Shown here: one piece after another, positions 1-6,418 of the stretch
How positions within the stretch are numbered: position 1 is the first letter of the stretch
Layout of the letters: each line of letters starts with the position of its first letter
NCBI GenBank assembly: GCA_030641105.1
Contig: DAOWHZ010000022.1
Location: 1 to 6,418 of the forward strand
Length of the DNA: 6,418 bases
Direction: 5' to 3'
DNA from: a bacterium
Lineage (GTDB): Bacteria; Patescibacteria; ABY1; BM507; VMTK01
The notes under the pieces: model-generated
Seen by the model: only the letters and a program-made list of their open reading frames with translations
Database searches by the model: none
What the model was told of the DNA's origin: nothing
Made by a program: the position numbers and the translations under genes

Positions 1-20
1 ACAAATTTTTATTACATCGC

Positions 21-36
21 TAAAATACAATAATAT
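21..36 (+). promoter_or_regulatory. Probable -10 region of the groES promoter
   Basis: An AT-rich block holds several overlapping -10-like hexamers: TAAAAT (21-26), TACAAT (26-31) and TAATAT (31-36). TAATAT would put transcription start near 43, at the left edge of the CIRCE operator, the usual geometry for HrcA repression. No convincing -35 is visible; for TAATAT it would be the poor match TTTATT at 8-13. The exact hexamer is therefore uncertain, but the position relative to CIRCE supports a promoter here. Confidence 0.5.
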
Positions 37-41
37 GAAGT

Positions 42-68
42 TTAGCACTCTCTGTCTTAAAGTGCTAA
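42..68 (+). promoter_or_regulatory. CIRCE operator (HrcA binding site)
   Basis: The left arm TTAGCACTC (42-50), a 9-nt spacer and the right arm AAGTGCTAA (60-68) match the CIRCE consensus TTAGCACTC-N9-GAGTGCTAA at 17 of 18 arm positions; the only change is G to A at 60. CIRCE is the binding site of the heat-shock repressor HrcA and is typically found upstream of groESL and dnaK operons. Here it lies 94 bp before the groES start and next to the likely transcription start. The inference is that groES, and groEL if co-transcribed, is derepressed on heat or misfolding stress, and that hrcA exists elsewhere in the genome. Confidence 0.95.
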
Positions 69-124
69 AATTTAAAATTTTTTAATAAAGATTTTTGGTT
101 TTTGGTTTCAGGTTTGTTTTAAAT

Positions 125-156
125 AAATCTTAAATCTTAAATCTTAAATCTTAAAT
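125..156 (+). repeat. 7-bp tandem repeat in the groES leader
   Basis: Four uninterrupted copies of AAATCTT (125-131, 132-138, 139-145, 146-152) are followed by a partial AAAT, ending 6 nt before the groES ATG. Just upstream (about 90-118) is a looser T/G-rich run with repeated TTTTTGG words. The repeat fills the place where a ribosome-binding site would be expected. Its ATAAATCTTAAAT string (123-136 region) recurs in the hairpin before rseP, so both look like members of one intergenic repeat family. Confidence 0.9.
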
Positions 157-162
157 TATTTT

Positions 163-453
163 ATGAACCTAAAACCATTGCATGATCATGTTATTGTTAA
201 GGCAATAACAGAAGATGAAATTACAAAAGCCGGCATTGTTTTGCCTGACACGGTTGATAAAGAAAAGCCGGAAAAAGGCGAGGTTGTGGCTGTCGGTCCT
301 GGTAAAATAATGGACAATGGCCAAAGAGCGCCAATGAGCGTAAAGGTCGGGGAAAAAGTTATGTTTAAAAAGTATTCTCCTGACGAGATTAAGGTTGATG
401 ATGAGGAGTATTTGGTGATTAGCGAAGGGGATATAATGGCGATATTAGAATAA
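163..453 (+). CDS. groES: Co-chaperonin GroES
   Basis: This 96-residue protein has the normal length for the 10-kDa co-chaperonin, a heptameric lid that closes the GroEL chamber in the cytoplasm during ATP-driven folding. The N-terminal strand reads PLHDHVIVK (5-13), where most homologues have an arginine instead of the second histidine. The mobile loop follows and contains GIVLPDT (24-30), whose IVL tripeptide contacts the GroEL apical domain. A core VVAVGPG segment (41-47) and the C-terminal YLVISEGDIMAIL complete the fold. The start is the only ATG giving a full-length protein, although no Shine-Dalgarno sequence precedes it, only AAATCTT repeats. It lies downstream of CIRCE and 197 nt upstream of groEL. 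Confidence 0.97.
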   Translation: MNLKPLHDHVIVKAITEDEITKAGIVLPDTVDKEKPEKGEVVAVGPGKIMDNGQRAPMSVKVGEKVMFKKYSPDEIKVDDEEYLVISEGDIMAILE

Positions 454-504
454 CTTGTGTTAGTGCAACTTAAAAGTATTTTTTGTAATTTTAATTTAGA
501 TGAC

Positions 505-601
505 TTTTAAACAGTTTTGTTAAATTAGTTCTTAGTTAAATTAGTTAAAATGGAACATAGAACTAAGGATTAATTTAACTAAGAACAGAAACTGTTTAAA
601 A
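505..601 (+). repeat. Long interrupted palindrome between groES and groEL
   Basis: Two nested perfect inverted repeats occupy the middle of the 197-nt gap. The outer arms are 13 bp (505-517 TTTTAAACAGTTT with 589-601) and the inner arms 16 bp (528-543 GTTCTTAGTTAAATTA with 571-586). A 10-nt/2-nt internal bulge separates them and the loop is 544-570. The left half also contains the 11-mer TTAAATTAGTT twice (520-530 and 536-546). As RNA this would fold into a hairpin of about 29 bp between the two chaperonin cistrons. It has no terminal T-run, so it is not a typical terminator. The rest of the gap (454-504, 602-650) shows no gene and no clear promoter. Confidence 0.85.
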
Positions 602-638
602 ATAAATAAAAGGTTGCTGTCATTTAGAATGCGTGTAA

Positions 639-2303
<1,665 letters not shown>

Positions 2304-2321
2304 GAATACACAAAATAAGAT

Positions 2322-2360
2322 AAAACAAAGGCGAGGTTTTGTGCCCCGCTTTTGTTTTTG
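2322..2360 (+). terminator. Intrinsic terminator after groEL
   Basis: A 15-bp stem pairs 2322-2336 (AAAACAAAGGCGAGG) with 2344-2358 (CCCCGCTTTTGTTTT) around the 7-nt loop TTTTGTG, with one A-C mismatch and one G-U pair. The 3' side merges into a T-rich tract (TTTTGTTTTT). It sits 18 nt after the groEL stop and 9 nt before the next promoter, so it should end the groES-groEL transcript and insulate holB from heat-shock read-through. Confidence 0.85.
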
Positions 2361-2368
2361 AAATAAAT

Positions 2369-2397
2369 TTGATTTATAGTGTTACAATTGCTATAAT
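2369..2397 (+). promoter_or_regulatory. Sigma-70-type promoter of holB, predicted leaderless
   Basis: A TTGATT -35 (2369-2374; 4 of 6 to TTGACA) is followed by exactly 17 bp and a perfect TATAAT -10 (2392-2397). Standard spacing places +1 at 2404, the A of the holB start codon. The mRNA would then begin with AUG and carry no 5' untranslated region. This also fixes the choice of start for holB. Confidence 0.75.
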
Positions 2398-2403
2398 ATA
2401 TTT

Positions 2404-3429
2404 ATGCGGAAAGCAAGTTTTACATTTAACTGGCCATTAGTCGGCAATAGCCATATTATTGAATATTTGTCCAAAAGTATTGCTAATAACAAGGTGGCTG
2501 GCGCTTATATTTTTTGCGGGCCTGATAATTTAGGCAAAACCACGGTAGCTAACTATCTTGCCCGATCACTAGTCTGTCAAAACAACATTGAGGGTAGCGG
2601 ACTTCTGCCTTGCGGCAAGTGCCAGGTTTGCCAGCAAGCTGAAAAAGGCATTCATGGCGATATTCATTTAATTAAAAAGGACAAAGATAAAAAAAATATT
2701 TCCATTGAGCAGATTCGTGATTTTATCAGAATATTAGGATTGGCTTCGTTTTTAAATAGTTATAAAATAGGAATTATCAAGCATGCCGAATATTTAAGCA
2801 TAGAGGCGTCAAACGCTTTGCTTAAAATTTTAGAAGAGCCAAAAAGTAAAGTAGTAATAATTTTAATTACGGCTAATACAGATTCTTTGCCGCAAACCAT
2901 TGTTTCCCGCAGCCAGATTTTTAAATTTAATCCGGTGAAAACTGATATAATTTATGATTATTTAATTAATGAGCATAAAATAAAAAGAAGCTTAGCAAAA
3001 GATTTATCGCATTTATGTTTGGGCAGGCCTGCTTTGGCAGTAAAATTTTTACAGGACAAAGAATTTTTTAATAATTATATAGATAGAGCGCAAGTATTTT
3101 TACAATTTTGCCAGCAGGATATTAATGAACGTTTAGCCGCTGTTGAAAAATTAATTGGCTATAAGCCAACTGGCCAGGAATCTGTTAGGTTAGCCGCTCG
3201 CATATTAGAAATTTGGCAGGGTTTAGCCAGGGATCTTTTACTGCTTGAATTTGATCAGAATAATTTAGTTCAGCATTCATCATTATTAGAACAGTTAAAT
3301 AAAATTAAAACAAGATTTCAAATAAGTGATTTATTGAATTTGACAAAAGTATTACGGCAAGCTGAAATATATTTGTCTGCTAATGTGAGTCCGAAGTTGG
3401 TGTTGGAGAATGCGGCGGTTAATATTTGA
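2404..3429 (+). CDS. holB: DNA polymerase III delta-prime subunit (clamp loader)
   Basis: This 341-residue AAA+ protein belongs to the DnaX/HolB clamp-loader family, which loads the sliding clamp during replication. An N-terminal LVGNSHIIEYL leads to a complete P-loop GPDNLGKTT (39-47), a zinc module with Cys58 and CGKCQVC (Cys70, 73, 76), the family signature SNALLKILEEP (136-146), and SRSQIF (168-173) at the usual SRC arginine-finger position (Arg169 kept). The Walker B acidic pair is missing: the segment is GIIKHAEYL (123-131), with Lys126 where aspartate is expected. An intact P-loop without Walker B fits delta-prime rather than the ATP-hydrolysing DnaX, as do the length and the lack of a long C-terminal extension. 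The C-terminal domain is poorly conserved. The start is set by the promoter immediately upstream. The alternative, a short DnaX paralogue, seems less likely. Confidence 0.88.
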   Translation: MRKASFTFNWPLVGNSHIIEYLSKSIANNKVAGAYIFCGPDNLGKTTVANYLARSLVCQNNIEGSGLLPCGKCQVCQQAEKGIHGDIHLIKKDKDKKNISIEQIRDFIRILGLASFLNSYKIGIIKHAEYLSIEASNALLKILEEPKSKVVIILITANTDSLPQTIVSRSQIFKFNPVKTDIIYDYLINEHKIKRSLAKDLSHLCLGRPALAVKFLQDKEFFNNYIDRAQVFLQFCQQDINERLAAVEKLIGYKPTGQESVRLAARILEIWQGLARDLLLLEFDQNNLVQHSSLLEQLNKIKTRFQISDLLNLTKVLRQAEIYLSANVSPKLVLENAAVNI

Positions 3430-3488
3430 ATTAAATATCGAGCAAATAATTTTTTATAAAACCACCAATAATTAAATTAAGATAAAGG

Positions 3489-3607
3489 TTATCAGTTTAT
3501 CAAGTGTATCAGGGAAAGCATGTTAGTATATTAGGATATCAGGAAAAATTTAATCCAGATAACCTGATATTCTGACATACTTTCCCTGATGACCTGTTCA
3601 ACTGATA
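3489..3607 (+). repeat. TATCAG-word palindromic intergenic repeat
   Basis: This imperfect inverted repeat fills most of the 191-nt gap after holB. Matching segments are 3508-3526 with 3572-3590 (17 of 19, around ATCAGGGAAAG/CTTTCCCTGAT) and 3536-3543 with 3563-3570 (ATATCAGG/CCTGATAT, perfect). The outer parts, 3490-3497 with 3600-3607, pair more loosely. The unit word TATCAG occurs at 3490, 3507 and 3537 and as its complement at 3564 and 3602. It encodes no protein and looks like a non-coding intergenic repeat able to form a long hairpin. The flank 3430-3488 is AT-rich with nothing recognisable and no clear holB terminator. Confidence 0.85.
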
Positions 3608-3611
3608 TACT
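3603..3611 (+). promoter_or_regulatory. Possible extended -10 for the lipoprotein gene
   Basis: TGATATACT fits the extended -10 pattern TGnTATAAT with one mismatch in the hexamer (TATACT, 3606-3611). No good -35 is seen 17 bp upstream, as is common for extended -10 promoters. Predicted +1 is 3618, leaving a 3-nt leader before the ATG at 3621. The TGATA part belongs to the end of the TATCAG repeat. A small stem, ATATAC (3605-3610) with GTATAT (3617-3622), overlaps both the -10 and the start codon at the DNA level. Confidence 0.45.
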
Positions 3612-3620
3612 TTTTAGTAT

Positions 3621-4688
3621 ATGCAAAAGAATAAATTTAATTTTTTAATTTTACTAATCACATTATCCGTATTAACTACCGGTTGCATCAGCTTAACAAC
3701 CAGTAAACAAAAACAAGCCGTTATTGACGGCGGAGTTTTTAAGACAGTTAATAAGGGCGAAACTTGGCAGCATACTGTTTTAATTCCGACAATTAGCGGC
3801 AGACCGGGCAGTATTGCTAATTTTAGCGTTAATTCAATGAAAATGGATCCAAGCGATAATAAAGCGATTTATTTTGGCAGTTATGGCAATGGTCTTTTTT
3901 ATACTTATGATGAAGCTCAAACTTGGCAGCCGGCAATCAGTTTGGGCGCTGGAATAATTAAAGATATTGCTATTGATGCCAATTCAAAATGCATAATTTA
4001 TGCCGCTATAAAAAATGCTGTTTACAAATCAACGGATTGCAATCGCACTTGGTCGCGTGTTTATTATGACCATGACTTAAAGGTGACTATTAACGCTATT
4101 GCCATTGACCATTACAGTAGCGAGCATATTTATATTGGATCATCACGAGGAGAAATAATAAAAAGTTTTGACAGAGGGGATAGTTGGCAAACTTTGCATA
4201 GATTTACCAAGAATGTAGAAAGAATTATAATAGATCCGCATGATAGCAGAAATATATTTGCGGCCACTAGCAAAAAGAGCGTTTACCGTTCAAATAATAA
4301 TGGCGTTGATTGGATTGATTTACATGATAATTTAAAAGAGTTTAGAGGCGGACGGAATTTTAAAGATTTGGTTATATCAAAAGCTGAGCCGGGATTATTG
4401 TTTTTGGCTACAGATTATGGTTTAATCAGATCAGATGATGGCGGTGATAATTGGACAGAAATAAAATTAATTCCTCCTCAGCAAAAAGCCACAATTAACG
4501 CAATAGCGGTAAATCCTCAAAACGCAAGCGAGATTTATTATGTTACTAACACTACTTTTTACAGATCAATAGACGGCGGCGAAAATTGGAGCACGATAAA
4601 GTTGCCTACTGCTAAAGCCGGCTGGAAATTATTAATTGATCCGGAAAATCCCGATGTTATTTATATGGGCGTCCGGAGTTTGAGGTGA
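3621..4688 (+). CDS. Predicted lipoprotein with seven BNR/Asp-box repeats (beta-propeller)
   Basis: This 355-residue protein has a short positive N-terminus, a hydrophobic stretch (about 8-18) and a lipobox-like VLTTGC with Cys22 as the likely lipidated residue, so it should be anchored outside the cytoplasmic membrane. The rest is a sialidase/sortilin-type repeat fold. Asp-box motifs of the form S-x-D-x-G-x-x-W end at Trp49, 102, 144, 189, 231, 278 and 323, spaced 42-53 residues, each preceded by a strand pair like IDPHDSRNIFAAT. The clearest are LIRSDDGGDNW (268-278) and FYRSIDGGENW (313-323); copies 1, 2, 3 and 5 are degenerate. The protein starts on an Asp-box half-blade and ends on the complementary half (IDPENPDVIYMGVRSLR), which would close a seven-bladed ring. 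No catalytic sialidase residues are recognisable. The substrate or partner is unknown; surface binding or assembly is plausible. No Shine-Dalgarno sequence is visible. Confidence 0.85.
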   Translation: MQKNKFNFLILLITLSVLTTGCISLTTSKQKQAVIDGGVFKTVNKGETWQHTVLIPTISGRPGSIANFSVNSMKMDPSDNKAIYFGSYGNGLFYTYDEAQTWQPAISLGAGIIKDIAIDANSKCIIYAAIKNAVYKSTDCNRTWSRVYYDHDLKVTINAIAIDHYSSEHIYIGSSRGEIIKSFDRGDSWQTLHRFTKNVERIIIDPHDSRNIFAATSKKSVYRSNNNGVDWIDLHDNLKEFRGGRNFKDLVISKAEPGLLFLATDYGLIRSDDGGDNWTEIKLIPPQQKATINAIAVNPQNASEIYYVTNTTFYRSIDGGENWSTIKLPTAKAGWKLLIDPENPDVIYMGVRSLR

Positions 4689-4700
4689 TTTTAAAAATTA

Positions 4701-4920
4701 TTTCTCCCGCAAATTTACAAATCCATTACAAATTTACAAATATTAATATTTGTCATTTCGAACGGAGCCCCGCATCATTGTGTGGGATAAACTCCGCGGA
4801 GAGAGAAATCCCTTATCCGTGAATTTTGCAAAGTTTAAGGGATTCCTCGCCTGCGGGCTCGGAATGACAAAAAAATTATTTGTAGATTTGTGAGAGGATT
4901 TGTAAATTTGTGGGAGAAAA
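4701..4920 (+). repeat. Composite nested palindrome upstream of frr
   Basis: The outer arms (about 4701-4741 and 4879-4919) are imperfect inverted repeats of about 41 nt built from CAAATTTACAAAT words and ending in TTCTCCC/GGGAGAA. Inside them is a different, more GC-rich element (4751-4869). A perfect 18-bp palindrome, ACAAATATTAATATTTGT (4736-4753), bridges the outer left arm and the inner element. The whole occupies almost all of the 241-nt gap before frr and has no coding potential. The end of the right arm carries GGGAG (4912-4916), the only purine-rich Shine-Dalgarno-like string near the frr start, though 13 nt away is far. Confidence 0.85.
4751..4869 (+). repeat. Inner element with GTCATTTCGA / TCGGAATGAC ends
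   Basis: Terminal inverted repeats TGTCATTTCGA (4751-4761) and TCGGAATGACA (4859-4869) pair at 10 of 11 positions, with the mismatch at T4758/G4862 able to form a wobble. They continue after a 5-nt offset as GCCCCGC/GCGGGC. Inside are a CTCCGCGGAG palindrome (4792-4801) and a second stem, AATCCCTTA (4807-4815) with TAAGGGATT (4836-4844). The layout resembles short dispersed non-coding elements with GTCATTCCGAG-type ends found in many bacterial genomes, MITE- or REP-like. No transposase is present and no clear target-site duplication is visible. Confidence 0.75.
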
Positions 4921-4929
4921 AAGAATTAT

Positions 4930-5484
4930 ATGAACAAATATATTAATGACAAACAAGAAGAATTTAATAAAGCAATTGATTTTTTCAAAAAAGAAATCTC
5001 AAATATACGCACTGGCAGGGCTAACCCCGCAATGCTGGATAGCGTGCTGGTTGAAGCGTATGGCGCAAAAACTCCATTAAATGGTTTGGCAAGCATTACT
5101 GTGCCTGAAGCAAGAAACATAATAGTAGCTCCATGGGATAAGAATGTCATTAAAGACATTGAAAAGGCAATTGTTTCCGCTGAATTAGGCGTGTCTGTGG
5201 TTAATGAAGGCGATAAATTGCGTTTAACTGTGCCGCAGTTGACAGAAGAAAATAGGCGTGATTTAGTTAAGAAGCTAAATGAAAAAATGGAAGCTGCGCG
5301 TGTTACGGTCAGGCAGGTGCGCGAAGAAATTAAAAGTGATATTGAGAATGCTTATGACAGTAAAGAAATTGCCGAAGACGATAAGTTTAGGTTTATTAAG
5401 GAGTTGGATGATGAGGCAAGGGAGAAGAACGATGAGTTGAAAAAAATTAGGGATGGGAAGGAGAAAGAGGTAATGACAATTTAG
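4930..5484 (+). CDS. frr: Ribosome recycling factor
   Basis: This 184-residue protein matches the usual RRF length of about 185. RRF acts with EF-G in the cytoplasm to split post-termination ribosomes into subunits. The N-terminal helix has ISNIRTGRANPAMLD (23-37), the core family signature, followed by the beta-rich domain II (about 31-104) with YGAKTPLNGLASITVPE and VPQLTEENRRDL (101-112). The C-terminal helices contain ARVTVRQVREEI (123-134). By alignment from memory, Arg131 corresponds to E. coli Arg132, which is essential there; the next residue is Glu where many RRFs have a second Arg. KEIAEDDKFRF (145-155) matches the conserved KEISEDD turn. The start has only a distant GGGAG (13 nt). 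The gene lies 80 nt before rseP and is probably co-transcribed with it. Confidence 0.98.
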   Translation: MNKYINDKQEEFNKAIDFFKKEISNIRTGRANPAMLDSVLVEAYGAKTPLNGLASITVPEARNIIVAPWDKNVIKDIEKAIVSAELGVSVVNEGDKLRLTVPQLTEENRRDLVKKLNEKMEAARVTVRQVREEIKSDIENAYDSKEIAEDDKFRFIKELDDEAREKNDELKKIRDGKEKEVMTI

Positions 5485-5486
5485 GG

Positions 5487-5558
5487 ATTTAAGATTTATG
5501 ATTTTAGATTTAAGATTTTTTAAACTAAATCATAAATCTAAAATCATAAATCTTAAAT
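5487..5558 (+). repeat. Hairpin with a perfect 26-bp stem between frr and rseP
   Basis: Positions 5487-5512 and 5533-5558 are exact reverse complements over 26 bp, with a 20-nt loop that can add 5 bp (GATTT 5514-5518 with AAATC 5527-5531). Each arm is made of TTTAAGATTTATGATTTT-like words. It starts 2 nt after the frr stop and ends 6 nt before the rseP ATG, so it fills the gap. The stem is almost pure A/T and lacks a downstream T-run, so termination is not the obvious role. Its right arm shares ATAAATCTTAAAT with the groES leader repeat. Confidence 0.92.
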
Positions 5559-5564
5559 TTAAAT

Positions 5565-6418
5565 ATGTTTCTAACAATAATTACATTCATATTAGTTTTA
5601 TCCCTCTTGGTTTTTGTCCATGAACTAGGACATTTTTGGGTTGCGCGAAAATTCGGCTTAAAGCCAAAAGAATTTGGTTTTGGTTTTCCGCCCCGCGTCT
5701 GGGGAATTTATAAGAATAAAGATGGCAAGTGGAAAACAGTTAGAGGAGGGAAAGAAGCTGAGGACGCGGCTGATACGATTTATTCCATTAATTGGATACC
5801 GATTGGCGGCTTTGTTAATGTTGGTGAAGATGAAGAAGAAAGTGATAATCCGAATCATTTTATTAATAAACCGATTTGGCAGAGAGCAACAATACTTTCC
5901 GCAGGCGTAATTATGAATGTAGTATTGGCCGCTGTTTTAATTATTATTGGCTTAATGATTGGCTTGCCGCAGGTGATTGATGAGGATATTAATGTTAGAG
6001 CCAAGGTTTCTGATAAGCGAATTCAGATTGTGCAGGTTTTGTCGGATTCGCCGGCAGAAGCGGCTGGTGTTAAAATGGGTGATATAATAACTGGTATTAA
6101 TGAGAACCAATTTATTAAATATGAAGCATTACAGCAGTTTGTTGATGAACGCACCGGGCAAGAATTAAGTTACAAAATCAAACGCGGGCGGGAAGAAATG
6201 GTTGTGCAAGTTATTCCGGTAATTATGGAAGAAACAGGCAAGGGAGGCATTGGCATTGCCATAGCTGAAACCGGCACTGTAAAATATCCTTGGTATTTGG
6301 CAATAACAGAGGGCGTTAAAACAACTTTTATTTTAATTTGGGTAATAATTTTGGCTTTTTACGAACTATTTAAAAATTTAATAATAGGCAATGGCGTAAG
6401 CGCTGAATTAGCCGGACC
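5565..6418 (+). CDS. rseP: RseP-family site-2 zinc metalloprotease (3' end outside window)
   Basis: The open frame runs from ATG 5565 to the window edge, 284 codons, with no stop. The protein is an intramembrane site-2 protease (M50 family), which cuts membrane-embedded substrates such as anti-sigma factors and leftover signal peptides. A first membrane helix (about 2-18) runs into the zinc-binding HELGH (19-23). IPIGGFV (78-84) follows. The second helix (about 108-133) starts with SAGVIMN, where the family usually has AGPxxN. A PDZ domain (about 145-220) includes VLSDSPAEAAGVKMGDIITGIN (split: 158-168, 169-179), then another hydrophobic segment (about 252-268). The third zinc ligand, an Asp in an LDG motif, would lie beyond the edge. 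The start encodes a normal short N-terminus, but no Shine-Dalgarno sequence precedes it. The substrate is unknown here. Confidence 0.95.
   Translation, partial: MFLTIITFILVLSLLVFVHELGHFWVARKFGLKPKEFGFGFPPRVWGIYKNKDGKWKTVRGGKEAEDAADTIYSINWIPIGGFVNVGEDEEESDNPNHFINKPIWQRATILSAGVIMNVVLAAVLIIIGLMIGLPQVIDEDINVRAKVSDKRIQIVQVLSDSPAEAAGVKMGDIITGINENQFIKYEALQQFVDERTGQELSYKIKRGREEMVVQVIPVIMEETGKGGIGIAIAETGTVKYPWYLAITEGVKTTFILIWVIILAFYELFKNLIIGNGVSAELAG

Noticed and set aside
125..156. AAATCTT tandem array as a CRISPR
   Set aside because: The repeats are 7 bp with no spacers, and no cas gene is nearby.
461..480. TTAGTGCAACTTAAAAG after groES as a second CIRCE or a groES terminator
   Set aside because: It lacks the TTAGCACTC/GAGTGCTAA arms and the 9-nt spacer, and the only stem (ACTT/AAGT) is 4 bp, too weak for a terminator.
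625..630. TAGAAT as a separate groEL promoter -10
   Set aside because: No -35 (ATAAAT at 602-607) or extended -10 supports it, so it is not distinguishable from AT-rich background.
3621..4688. Lipoprotein as a true sialidase (neuraminidase)
   Set aside because: Asp-boxes are structural; I see no arginine triad arrangement or FRIP-type motif, and many non-enzymatic propellers carry Asp-boxes.
3427..4688. TGA recoding as in Gracilibacteria
   Set aside because: TGA ends holB and the lipoprotein gene at natural family lengths, and no in-frame TGA interrupts any conserved gene.
4926..5159. Minus-strand open frame of 77 codons over the frr start
   Set aside because: It lies wholly opposite the conserved RRF N-terminus and shows no motif or start signal.
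5487..5558. frr-rseP hairpin as an intrinsic terminator
   Set aside because: The stem is nearly all A/T, no T-run follows it, and it ends 6 nt from the next start codon; a repeat element fits better.
5658..5910. Open frames on both strands (5658-5858 minus, 5674-5910 plus) near the right end
   Set aside because: Both overlap the rseP reading frame, which carries HELGH and a PDZ domain; they are out-of-frame shadows.

Overview
The window reads as a stretch of an AT-rich bacterial chromosome. All six genes lie on the + strand: groES, groEL, a DNA polymerase III delta-prime subunit gene (holB), a beta-propeller lipoprotein gene, frr, and the 5' part of an rseP-type protease gene that runs off the right edge. 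The proteins are of normal length with intact key residues. The style suggests a Patescibacteria/CPR genome, probably Parcubacteria-like: small proteins, almost no Shine-Dalgarno sequences, AT-rich low-complexity palindromes between genes, and an RseP with an AGVIMN rather than AGPxxN motif. This is inference from gene style, not a database match. TGA serves as a normal stop (holB and the lipoprotein gene end with it), so the TGA-glycine code of Gracilibacteria and Absconditabacteria does not apply.

Layout. Positions 1-162 hold the heat-shock control region: a near-perfect CIRCE operator (42-68) beside AT-rich -10 candidates, then a leader of about 120 nt ending in a 7-bp tandem repeat. groES (163-453) and groEL (651-2303) are separated by an unusually long 197-nt gap that can fold into a two-part hairpin. 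groEL is followed by an intrinsic terminator (2322-2360). A textbook promoter comes next, and its predicted transcription start falls on the A of the holB ATG (2404), so holB is probably leaderless. After holB a 119-bp palindromic repeat built on the word TATCAG (3489-3607) runs into the lipoprotein gene (3621-4688), and its last word forms an extended -10. A 220-bp composite palindrome (4701-4920) precedes frr: an outer inverted repeat encloses a second element bounded by GTCATTTCGA and TCGGAATGAC. Between frr and rseP lies a hairpin with a perfect 26-bp stem (5487-5558) that shares a 13-mer with the groES leader repeat.

The genes serve general housekeeping: protein folding (GroES/GroEL, probably under HrcA repression), the replication clamp loader (delta-prime), ribosome recycling (Frr) and membrane proteolysis (RseP). 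The lipoprotein is the only gene without an obvious function. I see no mobile element with a transposase, no CRISPR, no RNA gene and no clear new multi-gene system. The unusual content is between the genes: every gap over 75 bp except the one after groEL carries a palindromic or tandem repeat, and most starts lack a ribosome-binding site.
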